A stretch of DNA of 64,000 bases, taken from positions 124,001 through 188,000 of the forward strand of contig JACTNC010000019.1 in NCBI GenBank assembly GCA_014584295.1, in the 5' to 3' direction. Within the stretch, counting starts at the first letter, position 1. Each line of letters starts with the position of its first letter. This document shows positions 44,049 to 52,677 of the stretch, in pieces. Under the pieces are notes generated by a model. The model worked only from the letters and a program-made list of their open reading frames with translations. It searched no databases and was not told where the DNA came from. The translations under genes were made by a program, and so were the position numbers. Origin of the DNA: Verrucomicrobiota bacterium (lineage in GTDB: Bacteria; Verrucomicrobiota; Verrucomicrobiia; Opitutales; Opitutaceae).

Positions 44049-46014
44049 GGCTTTCGGGTTTCTCCGTTTCGAACGAGCGCTGGCCACCGTGACCGAAAAG
44101 CCAGCTTGCTGATTGGTAATAGGCAATGGCGTCATCCACGAGGGATGGGTCTGTGGGCCTGGACTCGCTCGTCTTGTGAACAGCGTCGTACTTGAGGGCG
44201 ACCGACTGGCGCACGGGTTTCAGCACAGTGAGCGTGGCATCCTTGAAATAACCGAGCTTCTGGTAGTTGCCCAGAAGGGCCCTCCCCGATTCACCTTCAG
44301 GCATATCCAGAACGTTCCAACCATAGAAGCGGCTTGGATAGGACCACCCAAGCAGGGCAAGGAGAGTGGGTGCGTAGTCCATCTGGCTCGTGATCCGCTT
44401 CACGACTCCGGGTGCAATCTGACCACCCGGTGCAAAGATCATCAGAGGGATATGATAATTCTGTACGGGCAATTCGGCTTTGCCCGCGCTTGAGGCGCAA
44501 TGATCCGCCACGATGACAAAGACGGTGTTTCGGTACCAGGGTTTCGACTCACAGTCGCGCAGCAGTTTTGCGATCGCGTAGTCTGTGTACTTCACTGCCC
44601 CGGCTCTCCCCGATATCTTTGACGGCAGATCAATCCGTCCGTCTGGAAACGTATAGGGGCGATGATTGGATGTGGTCATCACGAATTGGAAGAAGGGCTT
44701 TCCCTCCTTGAAACTTCGATCCGCGTTTGTGATGGCCCAGCGGAAGGCATCCTCGTCGCATGCGCCCCAGATATTGGCGAACGTGACCTCGCTGGCGGGC
44801 ACGGAATTGCGATCCGTGATTTCGTAGCCGTTGTGTCCGAAAAAGTAGTTCATGTTGTCGAAATAGCCGAATCCTCCGTAGATGAACTGGGTGCTGTAGC
44901 CCCGTTCTCTGAAGACGGATCCCAGCGTGAAGAGATCCTCGTTCCCGGGTCGCTTGATCAACGAACGCCCGGGCGTGGGCGGCACGGACAGGGTAAGAGC
45001 CTCCATGCCTCGGTCGGTCCTGTTTCCCGTGGCGTAGCATTCGTCGAATACGAGCGCCCTTGGAACAAGGGCATCGAGGTTGGGTGTGATGTTTTCCCGG
45101 CCGCCGTAGCGCGCCATGAAGCTTGCGCTCAGGCTTTCCACGGTGATCTGGATGACATTGAGTTTTTTCTCCGGGCCGCGGTTCGAGACGAAGCGCAGCA
45201 GGTCCTCCTCGTTGGAACTGACGAAGCGTGATCCGTCCTTTGCAAGGATCTTCCGCACCCGGTGGAATGCGGCCGCGCGCGGCATGGTTGGGTAGAATTG
45301 TTCATAGTCGAGCCGGTTTGCTCGAAATGCGGCGAACAGCGACCAGAGCCCGCTCTTTGCCAGTTCGCGATTATAGTTGTTTGAAAAATTCGGAAGCGCG
45401 TTTTCGCTGAGGACAAGTCCGAAGAGGAGGCACACAACCGACGTCGTTGCAGCGGTCTTCCACCGCCGTCCGGCCGATTCGTCTGCGTTCTGCAGCCACT
45501 GTTTCATCCATCCGAGGCGGACAACGGCAAGGTGGATCAATGCGGCGCCCACGCCGATTCCGCAGAGTATCCAAGGCATGGGATAGGATTCACGAATGTT
45601 TCCGATGACTTCGGTCGTATAGACAAGGTAGTCGACCGCGATGAAATTGAAGCGGACGCCAAATTCCTCCCAAAACACCCACTCGGCCGTCGCACCAAAA
45701 AGCAGCAGAAAACCGATCAAAAACACCGCGACGTGCGAAACGATGCGCGCCCAGGTGTGGGAGAAGAATTGCCGCGGCAGGGACGCCAGCAGCAGCACGA
45801 GAGGAATCGACCACCAGGCGGCACTTCCGACGTCAAAGAGTTCGCCCAGAAGGAATGAGGCGACGAGGCTGCTGTCCCATGAAACCTCGCCCGCCGATCT
45901 TACAAGGAGAGCAGTCCGCACCATGATTCCGACGACGAGTGCGATACTGATTGCAATGAATAGGAGGCCGCACCGGCGCCTCAGGCATGAGGAGATCCAG
46001 GAGGGCGTCCTCAT
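44029..46014 (-). CDS. LTA-synthase-like membrane sulfatase/phosphoglycerol transferase
   Basis: 661 residues. Five transmembrane helices in the first 200 residues, then a periplasmic alkaline-phosphatase-like domain: VIQITVESLSASFMARYGG with the metal-binding Glu, the Thr nucleophile in GNRTDRGMEALTLSVPPTPG, and FVIVADHCASS. The family includes LtaS, OpgB and phosphoethanolamine transferases, so it probably adds phosphoglycerol or a similar group to an envelope glycan or lipid. Its partner is the overlapping PAP2 phosphatase. Divergent from the two-component genes. Confidence 0.8.
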   Translation of the reverse strand: MRTPSWISSCLRRRCGLLFIAISIALVVGIMVRTALLVRSAGEVSWDSSLVASFLLGELFDVGSAAWWSIPLVLLLASLPRQFFSHTWARIVSHVAVFLIGFLLLFGATAEWVFWEEFGVRFNFIAVDYLVYTTEVIGNIRESYPMPWILCGIGVGAALIHLAVVRLGWMKQWLQNADESAGRRWKTAATTSVVCLLFGLVLSENALPNFSNNYNRELAKSGLWSLFAAFRANRLDYEQFYPTMPRAAAFHRVRKILAKDGSRFVSSNEEDLLRFVSNRGPEKKLNVIQITVESLSASFMARYGGRENITPNLDALVPRALVFDECYATGNRTDRGMEALTLSVPPTPGRSLIKRPGNEDLFTLGSVFRERGYSTQFIYGGFGYFDNMNYFFGHNGYEITDRNSVPASEVTFANIWGACDEDAFRWAITNADRSFKEGKPFFQFVMTTSNHRPYTFPDGRIDLPSKISGRAGAVKYTDYAIAKLLRDCESKPWYRNTVFVIVADHCASSAGKAELPVQNYHIPLMIFAPGGQIAPGVVKRITSQMDYAPTLLALLGWSYPSRFYGWNVLDMPEGESGRALLGNYQKLGYFKDATLTVLKPVRQSVALKYDAVHKTSESRPTDPSLVDDAIAYYQSASWLFGHGGQRSFETEKPESHVALRN

Positions 46015-46419
46015 GGCACAGTATCGAAGGTTCTTGTGACACGCCGCCGCAAGGCGGACACACAGGGCGGCGTCGCTGACGCGCGCTTGCCGGGAGCAGA
46101 ATGATGAAAGGGAAATATCCCTTCCTTCAGGAGACCGGAATCGGTGACATCACCGTTTTCCGTGATACGAGTAGATTGAAGCACACATCGTGAGATCGGA
46201 ATCCGCTCAAGATGTTAGAAACATTACGACAGCGTAATGATTTGGTCATCGTTCCGTAATTCTCGTCGACTAGACACGGATGGGAGAGAGATTGACGGCG
46301 CGCATGCGGAAATCAGCTTGCGTTCCGCGCGAGTGTTTGCCGTTGCGATGGATTGCCGATGGAATTCCTTCTTGATCGATCTAAAGATGCGGCACCCGTC
46401 AAACTCCTGACCCGTTCCC
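46015..46419. other. Divergent control region between LTA-synthase-like gene and two-component system
   Basis: About 405 bases with no gene. It holds several inverted repeats: CCGCC/GGCGG near 46046, AAGGGA/TCCCTT (46108-46123, loop AATA), CGGTG/CACCG (46142-46155) followed by TTTT, and the CATTACG pair listed separately. Promoters for both directions should be here but no -35/-10 set was clear. Confidence 0.5.
46222..46260. promoter_or_regulatory. CATTACG inverted repeat with extra CGTAAT, possible response-regulator site
   Basis: CATTACG (46222-46228), four bases, CGTAATG (46233-46239), and a further CGTAAT at 46255-46260, exactly 22 bp after the second arm. Two-turn spacing of direct half-sites is typical of OmpR-class binding sites. 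The site lies in the divergent region 160 bp before the response regulator gene. Autoregulation is inferred. Confidence 0.4.
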
Positions 46420-47094
46420 ATGCGTATCCTGGTTGTTGACGACGAGAAAAAAGTGGCGGCCATGATCAAGGCCGGCCTGGAGGAACGCGGCTATGCTGCT
46501 GAGGTGTGTCATGACGGGGATTCTGCCTTTGCCCTTGTAAAGAGAGGAGGCTTTGATGCCGTGATTCTCGACATCATGATACCAGGTCGCGATGGACTCA
46601 GTGTGCTGCGGAAGCTGCGCGAGGAAGGTCACACGATTTCCGTCCTGCTCCTGACCGCCAGAGGTGATCTTGATGAACGCGTTGAGGGACTCAATCTCGG
46701 TGCGGACGACTATTTGGGGAAGCCCTTTTCCATGACCGAGCTTTTCGCGCGGTTGAATGCCGTGTTGCGACGGCGCACGGGCCTCGGCCTCAGCCCGCTG
46801 CGTTGCGGGAATCTCACCTTGAATCTCATGACACGCGAGGTTAAGCGGGACGGTGCGCAGATTGAACTGACGACGAGGGAATTTGCTCTGCTGGAATGCC
46901 TCCTGCGAACACCGGGTAAGGTCGTGAGTCGTGTGGAGCTCAGCCAGGATGTCTGGGGTCATCAATTCGATCCTGGTACCAATTTTGTCGATGTGGCCAT
47001 GCAACGGTTGCGTCGCAAGGTCGATGATCCGTTCCCTGAAAAGCTGATCCAGACCCACCGGGGTATCGGTTACTCATTGAGGTCCGACAAATGA
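46420..47094 (+). CDS. OmpR-family response regulator
   Basis: 224 residues. Receiver domain with acidic pair in ILVVDDEKKV, phosphoacceptor Asp51 in AVILDIMIPGRDG, Thr in LLLTARGDLDERVEG and Lys in DDYLGKPFSMTEL. The winged-helix domain has LTTREFALLECLLRTPGKVV and RRKVDDPFPEKLIQTHRGIG. It most resembles CusR/PhoP-like regulators. The histidine kinase gene overlaps its stop (ATGA). The divergent envelope genes are plausible targets. Confidence 0.93.
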   Translation: MRILVVDDEKKVAAMIKAGLEERGYAAEVCHDGDSAFALVKRGGFDAVILDIMIPGRDGLSVLRKLREEGHTISVLLLTARGDLDERVEGLNLGADDYLGKPFSMTELFARLNAVLRRRTGLGLSPLRCGNLTLNLMTREVKRDGAQIELTTREFALLECLLRTPGKVVSRVELSQDVWGHQFDPGTNFVDVAMQRLRRKVDDPFPEKLIQTHRGIGYSLRSDK

Positions 47095-48458
47095 AGACTC
47101 TTCCGATCCGCTGGAAATTCGCTGCATGGATGGCAGGACTGACGACGTTCATTCTCGTCGTCTATTCAGGGTCGACACTGGTCAACTTCTACCAGGAACA
47201 GATTGAAGCGGTTGATCTCGAAATCACAGCGGAGGGGCATCGCCTGATGGGAATAAAGGAGCCGGCGCGGATCGAAGAAGCAGCGCGTGAAGATGAATCG
47301 TATGCAGACTGGCTGGCGCATGCTGTCTTTGATGAGTCTGGCAGGCTTCGATTTCGCAGCGATCGTTTGACGGAACGGGCAGCGAGGCTCGCGTTGGTCA
47401 ATGAACTGCCGCACACAATCCGGGACGGGAAGGAACGTTGGAGAACGGCGGTGTTCACAGATTCAGAGTCCGCGATTGTGGTCGCCTACAATCTTAGGGA
47501 GGTCTGGGATGTTCTCGCAGATCTCGTATTTGCGTATGTCCTTTCAATGCCGGTCGCGATTGCAATTGTTGCACTGAGCGGCATTTGGATTTCCGGACGT
47601 GCACTCCGCCCGCTGGGCGATCTCACGAATGCTGTGGAACGAATCCGGGCAGAGCACCTGGATGATCGTGTCGAGGTGCCAGTCGCGAAGGATGAATTGC
47701 AACGACTCACCCTGGTGTTCAATGCGATGCTTGGCCGCCTGCAAAGGAGTTTTGAACAGGCGCGACGATTTGCCGCGGATGCTTCCCATGAACTGCGCAC
47801 GCCACTTACCATCCTGCGGGGAGAGGTTGAAAGCCTTATGCGTGCTCCAGGAATCACCCCCGACCACCAGAGAAAGCTGGTGAGCGTTCAGGAGGAAATT
47901 GCACGCCAGCATCATATCACGGACAACTTGCTGCTCCTTGCGCGATTCGACACCGGAGCTGCGCAAATTCCCATGCAGGAGCTGGAGTTTTCGTCTCTTG
48001 TTGCTGAGGCCTGTGACGACGTCGAAGCGCTTGCCGAAGGCCGGCAGGTCCGGATTGAAAGAAAACTTGCGGAGACGGTCCTGGTTGTAGGGGACCAGTC
48101 GCATATCCGTCGTGTGGTCCTGAATCTTCTCGACAATGCCATCAAGTTCAACACCCGCGGGGGCGTTGTTCGCTGTTCGCTCGTCGCCGGAAAGGACAAG
48201 GCCATTTTCAGGATCGGCAATACCGGACCTGGGATTCAACCCGAGATGAGGTCACGCCTTTTTGAGCGTTTCTTTCGTGCTGATCCCAGCAGAAGTGACG
48301 CCCGCCCGGGCCATGGACTGGGGCTCAGTCTCAGCCGGGAAATAGCGCGCGCGCATGGGGGTGATTTGGAAGTGGAGGAATCCACTGCGGCAGATTGGAC
48401 AGAGTTCGTGCTTTCGCTCCCGCTCGTGTCGAAAACGAGGGATTCCGCTCTGTCGTGA
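47091..48458 (+). CDS. Sensor histidine kinase, cognate of the OmpR-type regulator
   Basis: 455 residues. Two transmembrane helices (about 12-32 and 145-168) flank a periplasmic sensor of some 110 residues; HAMP follows (ALRPLGDLTNAVERIRAEHL). Phospho-acceptor His233 lies in ADASHELRTPLTILRGEVES; the ATPase domain has VVLNLLDNAIKFNTRGG and GHGLGLSLSREIARAHGGDL. CusS-like layout. The stimulus is unknown. Confidence 0.93.
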   Translation: MKTLPIRWKFAAWMAGLTTFILVVYSGSTLVNFYQEQIEAVDLEITAEGHRLMGIKEPARIEEAAREDESYADWLAHAVFDESGRLRFRSDRLTERAARLALVNELPHTIRDGKERWRTAVFTDSESAIVVAYNLREVWDVLADLVFAYVLSMPVAIAIVALSGIWISGRALRPLGDLTNAVERIRAEHLDDRVEVPVAKDELQRLTLVFNAMLGRLQRSFEQARRFAADASHELRTPLTILRGEVESLMRAPGITPDHQRKLVSVQEEIARQHHITDNLLLLARFDTGAAQIPMQELEFSSLVAEACDDVEALAEGRQVRIERKLAETVLVVGDQSHIRRVVLNLLDNAIKFNTRGGVVRCSLVAGKDKAIFRIGNTGPGIQPEMRSRLFERFFRADPSRSDARPGHGLGLSLSREIARAHGGDLEVEESTAADWTEFVLSLPLVSKTRDSALS

Positions 48459-48613
48459 CCGGGATTGTCGCACGGGCGCTCCGCGTCGTCTCCGGGGGCG
48501 GTCGCTGGCGCTGTAAGGGCTGCGCCGCTCCAGTGCCGGTGTTCCGCTGAAATTGCAGGTGAAAGTATCGAGGCAGCCGTTGACGCGTGGCCGGAGCGAC
48601 CTAGCGTGGGCGG

Positions 48614-50743
48614 GTGCGCCTTGAAGATCTTTCCAGTTTGCAGCAACTGGTGCTGCCGGACCGGTGGCAGGCGGAGGCCATCCAGGCGTTGCGTGCGGGA
48701 AAGGATGTGATCATTGATGCGCCGACGGGCGCCGGGAAAACCTACGTTTTCGAACGGTGGGCAGAACAGACCAATTTCTCGCGACGTGCGCTGTTCACGG
48801 TTCCTACGCGGGCACTTGCCAACGACAAGTACGCCGAGTGGCGCGAGCGCGGATGGCGCGTCGGCATCACAACCGGCGACATTTCGATCGACGCGCAGGC
48901 CCCGCTGGTCGTTGCAACCCTTGAGGCCGTGCAGCATCGGGTCGCGCCTGTGCGCAGTGAAGGGGATGGGGAGTCCGTATCGGAATTTCGACTGCTGGTC
49001 GTGGACGAATACCAGTGGCTCGCGGACGAGTTTCGCGGATCCCATTACGAAGGCGTGCTGCTCGCAGCTGCGCCGGGATTGCAGTTGCTGCTCCTGTCAG
49101 GCGCTGTGGGCAATCCGGAGGACGTGGCAGCATGGCTGAGACGGCTCGGGCGCGACGTCGTGGTTGTCCAGACACGTCAGCGTCCGGTGCCGCTCGAGGA
49201 GATTGAGGCGGACGATCTCGTGCGCGGACTGCCTCGAACTGTCGAGGGTTTCTGGTCGCGACGCGTGGCGGGGGCGTTGCGCGAGGGGCTGGGCCCCGTG
49301 CTGGTTTTTGCGCCGCACCGTTCGGAAGTGGAACGGCTGGCGCGTCAATTTGCCCGGGAACTCCCGCTGCCCGATCCGTTGATGCTTACGCAGGAGCAGG
49401 AAGCCCTCTGTGGACCGGCGCTGACCAAGCTTCTGAGGGCCCGTGTTGGGTACCACCACAGCGGGCTGACTTATGCGCAGCGCGCGGGCGTTATCGAGCC
49501 GCTGGCGAAGGCAGGCCAGTTGCGCGCGGTGGTGGCGACGCTCGGCCTGAGTGCAGGGATCAATTTTTCACTGCGATCCGTGATGATCACCGCTGGAAGC
49601 TACCGTCACGGCGAGCGCGAGCACGAGATAGAGCCGCATGAACTCCTCCAGATGGCGGGTCGTGCGGGGCGGCGAGGACTGGATGAGACGGGCTTCGTCC
49701 TCGTCAGCAGTTCAACCCCCCGTCTGCGCCGTGCGGCGCAGATGCGGTTGAAGCGCTCGGGACCTCTCCCATGGGCCTTCTTCCTCCGGCAGCTTCGCGC
49801 TGGCGGGAATGTGCGCAAGGTGGCGCTGTCGTCCGCCGTCCGATTTTTCACGGATGAGCCGATGATTCTCGGCATTGAACACACGGCCAGCCTCAGGCCG
49901 GGAAGTCTCCCCTGCGAACAGCGGACGGACACCGGCCGCGCTAGGCTCGTGCGTCGCGTGAAAAATCCGTTTCCCGCCTGCCGCGGTTGTGCGCGTCGTG
50001 AGGAGTGCCTTGGATTTTCGCCGCAGCCGACTCTGGTCTGGCAGCTCCAGCGTGTGGGTGTGCTGGACAGGGAGCTCCGACTCACGGCGCGCGGGGAGAT
50101 CGTATCCAATTTCCTGGGGCCGGAGGGACTGGCGATTTCGGCTGCGCTGGAAGACCGCAGGTATCCGCTCGACGCGATCATCTTCGACATTGCGAACATC
50201 ACCGCGGGCGAGCGCTTTTCGGGGACCAACCCGCGGGTGCTGGGGCGGCTCTCGGCAGTCTGCGAGAAAGCCTATCATCGACTCACCGTGGAAGGCTACC
50301 TGGAGAATGGCATTCCTCCCCAGTACGGATTTGGCGCTGCGGATGTGGTGAAGGCTCGTGTGGAGGGCGAGAGGCTGAGAACGCTTGCGGATGCGCAGGA
50401 GACTGCGGGACGCGGTGACATCGACCGATTGATGACGGAATGGCGCTCGTTGCTTCGTCAGATGATTGCAGCACCGCCGATCAGTGAGCGCGCGATTCAG
50501 CGGAGTGCGCGCTCTTCACGCGCGGCCGGAGAGAACGCGACTCTTTTTCTCGCAGAGCGGTGGGATAATCTTCGGTCGCTCGCACATGCACACCTTTCGG
50601 ACCTCCATGCATCAATCCTGCCGGAACTTCCGGGCCTCACAGCGGAGCAGCGACGCCCGATCAATCATCGCTTTTATTCCCGTGGAGCTGGGCAGGGTGG
50701 GGATGCGCGCCAGTTTCGTTCGGTGGCTTCGGTCCGCGGGTGA
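48614..50743 (+). CDS. Ski2-like DExH helicase with C-terminal cysteine cluster
   Basis: 709 residues from a GTG start. RecA1: IIDAPTGAGKTYVFERW (Walker A), TVPTRALANDKY, and Walker B with DEYQ in place of DEVH. RecA2: VLVFAPHRSEVERLARQFA, VVATLGLSAGINFSLRSVMI and LLQMAGRAGRRGLDETGF. Past the core, a cluster C-x2-C-x5-C (FPACRGCARREECLGF, about 452-467) with another Cys some 30 residues before could hold a metal or Fe-S group. A winged-helix/ratchet-like C-terminal part follows. Ski2/Mtr4-like RNA or DNA unwinding is likely; substrate unknown. Confidence 0.75.
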   Translation: MRLEDLSSLQQLVLPDRWQAEAIQALRAGKDVIIDAPTGAGKTYVFERWAEQTNFSRRALFTVPTRALANDKYAEWRERGWRVGITTGDISIDAQAPLVVATLEAVQHRVAPVRSEGDGESVSEFRLLVVDEYQWLADEFRGSHYEGVLLAAAPGLQLLLLSGAVGNPEDVAAWLRRLGRDVVVVQTRQRPVPLEEIEADDLVRGLPRTVEGFWSRRVAGALREGLGPVLVFAPHRSEVERLARQFARELPLPDPLMLTQEQEALCGPALTKLLRARVGYHHSGLTYAQRAGVIEPLAKAGQLRAVVATLGLSAGINFSLRSVMITAGSYRHGEREHEIEPHELLQMAGRAGRRGLDETGFVLVSSSTPRLRRAAQMRLKRSGPLPWAFFLRQLRAGGNVRKVALSSAVRFFTDEPMILGIEHTASLRPGSLPCEQRTDTGRARLVRRVKNPFPACRGCARREECLGFSPQPTLVWQLQRVGVLDRELRLTARGEIVSNFLGPEGLAISAALEDRRYPLDAIIFDIANITAGERFSGTNPRVLGRLSAVCEKAYHRLTVEGYLENGIPPQYGFGAADVVKARVEGERLRTLADAQETAGRGDIDRLMTEWRSLLRQMIAAPPISERAIQRSARSSRAAGENATLFLAERWDNLRSLAHAHLSDLHASILPELPGLTAEQRRPINHRFYSRGAGQGGDARQFRSVASVRG

Positions 50744-50847
50744 TTTTGAATTCGGATTTCGACCGGAAGAGGACTGGCCCGAGATTTTCCAATGCGGCGA
50801 ATTGCGCGCTTGCGGGAATGGTAACACGAGCACGTGCAGGATTGTAC

Positions 50848-51717
50848 TCAGGACCAACCCTGCGCGAAGAGGAACCACCGGTCGAAGGTGAGCACAGCGG
50901 ATGGTCTTGGGTCTGCCGTATCGCTGACGTAGGGGAGAGATTCGAAGCGGGCAAAGTGTCGGGAAACGAGACGCTCCAGGTCCTCACGTGAGGAATCTCC
51001 GGAAATCTTTCCGCTCAGCATGATACCTTGGGCTGTCAATCGGCGGAGCTCCGGGAGCCATTCCAGCAAGTCCTGAGGCGTTGTGTCGAAGCCGAGCGCA
51101 TAGGCAAAACCGTGATCCCGGTACGATGTTGTGAATCCTCTCGGTCGCGTGAAGGGCAGTCCCCTCGCCGCGAGGAATTCGCACCCATCGGAACGGCCTT
51201 CAATGCCGTGCCAATGAATGCCGTATTTGCATAGGCTGTATCCGACATCGCCGCGCCCGCAGTTGAATTCCACGATGCGTTGGCGAGTGTCTGACAGCAT
51301 GCGCGTGATGATGCGGCACAGGGAGTCGTGCGAGGGATGACGTTGCACGACGCGCGGAGTCGGAGGACGTGGATCCCCATACGCGACAAACTCGATAGTC
51401 CGTTCAAGGATGCCCACCTGACGTGTGTCGTCGAAGAAGCGTAGTTCGAGTTGCGTCCGTGTTGGCTTGGGCGGCAGACTTCCCGGGAATAGTCCGATGG
51501 CGAAGCCGGGTGTGATGGAGCGGGGAAGGGCGAGCGCAGCGGTCACATCCTCGCGTGCGTGCCAGTGGCGTGTCGCCCCCGCGCAGCGTCCATTGATCCA
51601 CACCTCGACTGACGCAAGCTGGAGTAGCTCGGATGAGCCCACGGCCCAGCCTTCCAGCAGGCATCCGTTGAGATCGCAGGTTTGATTGACGGTAGGCGTA
51701 TCCAGGCAGGCGCGCAC
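50848..51717 (-). CDS. Methyltransferase-like protein with N-terminal beta domain
   Basis: 289 residues from a GTG start. The first 120 residues form a beta-rich domain (LLEGWAVGSSELLQLASVEV, WINGRCAGATRHWH). The second half has RQRIVEFNCGRGDVGYSLCK and WHGIEGRSDGCEFLAARG, matching motifs I and II of SAM-dependent methyltransferases (usually E/D-x-GCGxGD). The final part (FALGFDTTPQDLLEWLPELR, SAVLTFDRWFLFAQGW) is also compatible. The Asn in FNCG is unusual. Convergent with the helicase gene. Substrate unknown. Confidence 0.55.
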   Translation of the reverse strand: MRACLDTPTVNQTCDLNGCLLEGWAVGSSELLQLASVEVWINGRCAGATRHWHAREDVTAALALPRSITPGFAIGLFPGSLPPKPTRTQLELRFFDDTRQVGILERTIEFVAYGDPRPPTPRVVQRHPSHDSLCRIITRMLSDTRQRIVEFNCGRGDVGYSLCKYGIHWHGIEGRSDGCEFLAARGLPFTRPRGFTTSYRDHGFAYALGFDTTPQDLLEWLPELRRLTAQGIMLSGKISGDSSREDLERLVSRHFARFESLPYVSDTADPRPSAVLTFDRWFLFAQGWS

Positions 51718-52097
51718 AAATGATGTGACGGGTTAAGGCTGTGTGCCGCTGAGTGCAAAGTGGGAAATATGACTGCGGGTCAACACAACCCCGTGCAGGG
51801 CAGCAAATGGACTGCCCCTACTGATGAGCTGCGATGACTGTCGAAAATGTCCGGCATTTTCCGAAATTTGCAGCAGACCCTGGGGCCCAATGTGTGAAGA
51901 ACTCAAAATTCTGTAAAAGTCCGTTACAGCGCGGAGACCATGTACCTGAAATTTCAACATCTGATAACATGCTAATTATCAACGCTTAAATAGCATAATG
52001 GCATTGGCTTAGACTAGGCGTGAGAGCGATTCCGTGAGGCGCTTTCCCGCTGTGAATATCGTGTCAGTAAAAACCCCGTAAACGCAGCTCTCTTTCC
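51718..52097. other. Noncoding region upstream of the dcw cluster
   Basis: About 380 bases with no gene. AT content rises between 51940 and 52010. Two inverted repeats: GAAAATG/CATTTTC (51843-51861, five-base loop) and ATGCTA/TAGCAT near 51970-51997. The dcw promoter lies at its right edge. Confidence 0.45.
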
Positions 52098-52127
52098 TTG
52101 ACCAAAGTGGTAGAAAATGGGGATAAA
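52098..52127 (+). promoter_or_regulatory. Likely mraZ (dcw) promoter
   Basis: TTGACC at 52098-52103 matches a -35 box, and GATAAA at 52122-52127 (18-bp spacer) is a weak -10. The MraZ repeats overlap this stretch, as expected for autorepression. The -10 is only 4/6, so confidence is moderate. Confidence 0.4.
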
Positions 52128-52143
52128 TGTGACGAAGTGGAGG
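52104..52143 (+). promoter_or_regulatory. MraZ operator: four 10-bp direct repeats
   Basis: TGG (or TGT) triplets start at 52108, 52118, 52128 and 52138, exactly ten bases apart, each preceded by an A/G-rich AAR/AAA: AAAGTGG, AAAATGG, TAAATGT, GAAGTGG. This matches the known MraZ box (AAAGTG-type repeats with 10-bp period) and lies just upstream of mraZ, so MraZ probably represses its own cluster here. Confidence 0.85.
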
Positions 52144-52161
52144 ACAGGCGTCGCTCCCACC

Positions 52162-52614
52162 ATGTCTATCTCAGGCACAACGTTTTACACCGGCTTGTTC
52201 CGGCATTCGCTCGACGACAAGAATCGTGTCACGATTCCGTCGCTGTGGAGGTCCACACACGCTGATGGGGACGTGTTTCTGGCGACCTGCCATCCGAGTG
52301 GTTACATTGCGGTGCTTCCCCCGGCAGAAGTGGACAAGCTCCGCGAAAAAGTTTCGCAGGTTCCGCTGTCGGATACCGCGGGGCAGGATTTTCTCGCTCG
52401 CTTCTTTTCGACGACGCAGGCGGTCTCGTTCGATTCGCAGGGCAGGATGATGTTCAACGCCGATCTCCTGCGCCATGCGGGAATCGGGAAAGAGGTGGTT
52501 CTGACGGGGACCATGAACAAATTTTTCGTCTACAGCCCGGAGCGCTGGGTGCAGGCGACGGCACGCACCGAAGGCGAGTCACAACTCGATGTCATGCGGA
52601 GGGTGGGAATCTAA
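52162..52614 (+). CDS. mraZ: Transcriptional regulator MraZ
   Basis: 150 residues: two AbrB-like halves, FRHSLDDKNRVTIPSLWR and AVSFDSQGRMMFNADLLRHA, each with the D-x-x-x-R signature. It represses the dcw cluster. An in-frame ATG at 52117 lies inside the operator repeats and the likely -10, so the ATG at 52162 is the real start. No strong ribosome binding site; a GGAGG lies 18 bases upstream. Confidence 0.93.
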   Translation: MSISGTTFYTGLFRHSLDDKNRVTIPSLWRSTHADGDVFLATCHPSGYIAVLPPAEVDKLREKVSQVPLSDTAGQDFLARFFSTTQAVSFDSQGRMMFNADLLRHAGIGKEVVLTGTMNKFFVYSPERWVQATARTEGESQLDVMRRVGI

Positions 52615-52677
52615 CCATGGATTGTCGCGCTCACGCAAATTCAGCAACGCCGCGATGGCTGACGGTGAGGTGCGCCC

